Assembly (NCBI GenBank): GCA_017506865.1
Contig: JAFCMP010000510.1
Span: 682,001-746,000 of the forward strand
Direction of reading: 5' to 3'
Length of the DNA stretch: 64,000 bases
Origin: Tribonema minus
Lineage: Eukaryota > Sar > Xanthophyceae > Tribonematales > Tribonemataceae
The position numbers and the translations under genes were made by a program. This document shows, one piece after another, positions 52,851-64,000 of this stretch. The notes under the pieces are model-generated. The model searched no databases. It was not told the origin of the DNA and saw nothing but the letters and a program-made list of their open reading frames with translations. Position 1 is the first letter of the stretch, and every line of letters begins with the position of its first letter.

Positions 52851-53219
52851 TCATTTGGTGATCACAGCATCAGATGCAGCAGCAGCATCAGCAGCATCAG
52901 ATGCAGCTGCAGCAGCTGCATAACAGCGCGCTCTGGCAAGCCCTTGTTGACGATGAGCGCCCTGTGCGGCGGCTCCACGAGGTGCAGCAGCGGGCGCAGT
53001 GCCATCAGAGTGCCCCTTCTCCCTGGCGTCTGGGTCCCACCTGACTTTGCCAGGCGGCACCGGCTCGCCTGGCGTGCCCTCCCGCTTGTTGCAATTGCAA
53101 GCCGAGCCAATGCCGGCGACGGCCATGTAGAAGAGGTCGGCGTCCGGGCAGCACAGCCACGGCAGCGGCTGTGTATTAGGGCGCGCCTGCCACGTGGCGC
53201 CCGCCGCTGCTGTCGCTGG
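52851..53219 (-). CDS. Unidentified ORF in the divergent intergenic region
   Basis: Open minus-strand frame with CPDADLFYMAVAGIGSACNC and GTPGEPVPPGKVRWDPDARE, then Ala-rich. It lies between PRMT3 exon 1 echoes. It could be an upstream exon of the ARM gene or noise; no splice site could be matched in phase with confidence. Confidence 0.3.
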   Translation of the reverse strand, partial: PATAAAGATWQARPNTQPLPWLCCPDADLFYMAVAGIGSACNCNKREGTPGEPVPPGKVRWDPDAREKGHSDGTAPAAAPRGAAAQGAHRQQGLARARCYAAAAAASDAADAAAASDAVITK

Positions 53220-53576
53220 TTACATTGTTATTTGACGAAGTGCGTGCTGTATCGCTTGCAGACAGAGCGATGGATGATGACGCGGAAAACACGCAGGAGG
53301 ACTGGACGATATATCATCTCAGATTCGGTATTTACATGCTTCGAAGTATGATTATCAACAAATTGCGTGTTGCACCCCTCGCAGACAGAGCAATGGACGA
53401 TGACGCAGACAACACGTGGGAGGACTGGGAGGAGGCAGAGGACCCCGTCAAGACGCTGTTCGACGGAGCGGCGTGCGCCGGCATCAATGACAAAACTTTA
53501 CTCACACCAGATTGAAGTATACGCGTACGGCGTACTTCATAACTACGTGTTGTTACATTTCTGGTGCGCAGGGGTG

Positions 53577-63571
<9,995 letters not shown>

Positions 63572-64000
63572 GTAAGCTCCACTCGCCACACACTTGTAAT
63601 CAATCTACCCTCTCAACCTACCCTAGCGTTAGGGTTAGGGTTAGGTTTAGGGTTAGCATTAGGTCAGGTGTAATGCGGGATCGATTCTCTTCGCTGCGGG
63701 TAAGCTCAACGCGCCGCGAAGGCTGCTGGGGGACTGAGACGATGAATGAGTTGACTTGATATGCCACCAATGCTGAGCTTAAGGTCCACATCGCAGGCAT
63801 GAACGCGCCACCTTCTTGCATAACTTTTTCCATAAATATTTTTAGGGTCGTCCTTAACATTACTTTTAAATAGGTGATAGTATTTTAGGATCATCCTCAA
63901 AATACAATTACCCTATTGTGTGCTTTGAATCTGCTTAATGTTTAATGTTAGCACGGGTAATCTGTTTACGAAGTATTAAACATTGACATCGACACATGTA

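Overview
This is nuclear DNA of a eukaryote, not a prokaryotic window. Two large, intron-rich genes stand head to head, and almost everything else is intron. The minus strand carries one ARM-repeat gene: 37 exons from 49452 down to a stop at 2006. Every splice phase joins, and the summed exons give 1,950 residues plus a stop; the 5' end was not found. The plus strand carries a PRMT3-type protein arginine methyltransferase: eight exons from 53577 to 63571, 400 residues so far, with the C-terminus beyond the window. Exons are typically 90-270 bases, donors are mostly GTGAGT-like with two GC donors, and acceptors are mostly CTGCAG-like. An AT-rich fragment of plastid ycf39 in one intron points to an alga whose plastid genome encodes ycf39, i.e. 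red-lineage plastids. A haptophyte is my best guess; ochrophyte or cryptophyte are alternatives. TTAGGG-type telomere repeats fit several of these groups.

Layout. 1-2005: downstream flank with a decayed retroelement fragment. 2006-49452: the ARM gene on the minus strand, whose introns also hold an RLE-type non-LTR retrotransposon with target-site duplication (23784-27522), a 609-bp inverted-repeat element with TA duplication (23081-23689), several short retroelement tails, the ycf39 fragment and many interstitial TTAGGG/CCCTAA arrays. 49453-53267: divergent intergenic or 5'-UTR region. 53577-64000: the PRMT3 gene on the plus strand.

The main discovery candidate concerns how the introns are built. 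Nearly every intron in both genes contains partial copies of the edges of its own flanking exons, here called echoes. Copies of an exon's end, with its donor, lie only downstream of that exon. Copies of an exon's start, with its acceptor, lie only upstream. Echoes often run straight into TTAGGG arrays. I counted by hand more than 100 in the ARM gene and about 25 in PRMT3. The simplest explanation is repeated local tandem duplication of segments spanning splice junctions, with splicing kept at the copy joined to the full exon. I cannot tell whether this organisation is already described.
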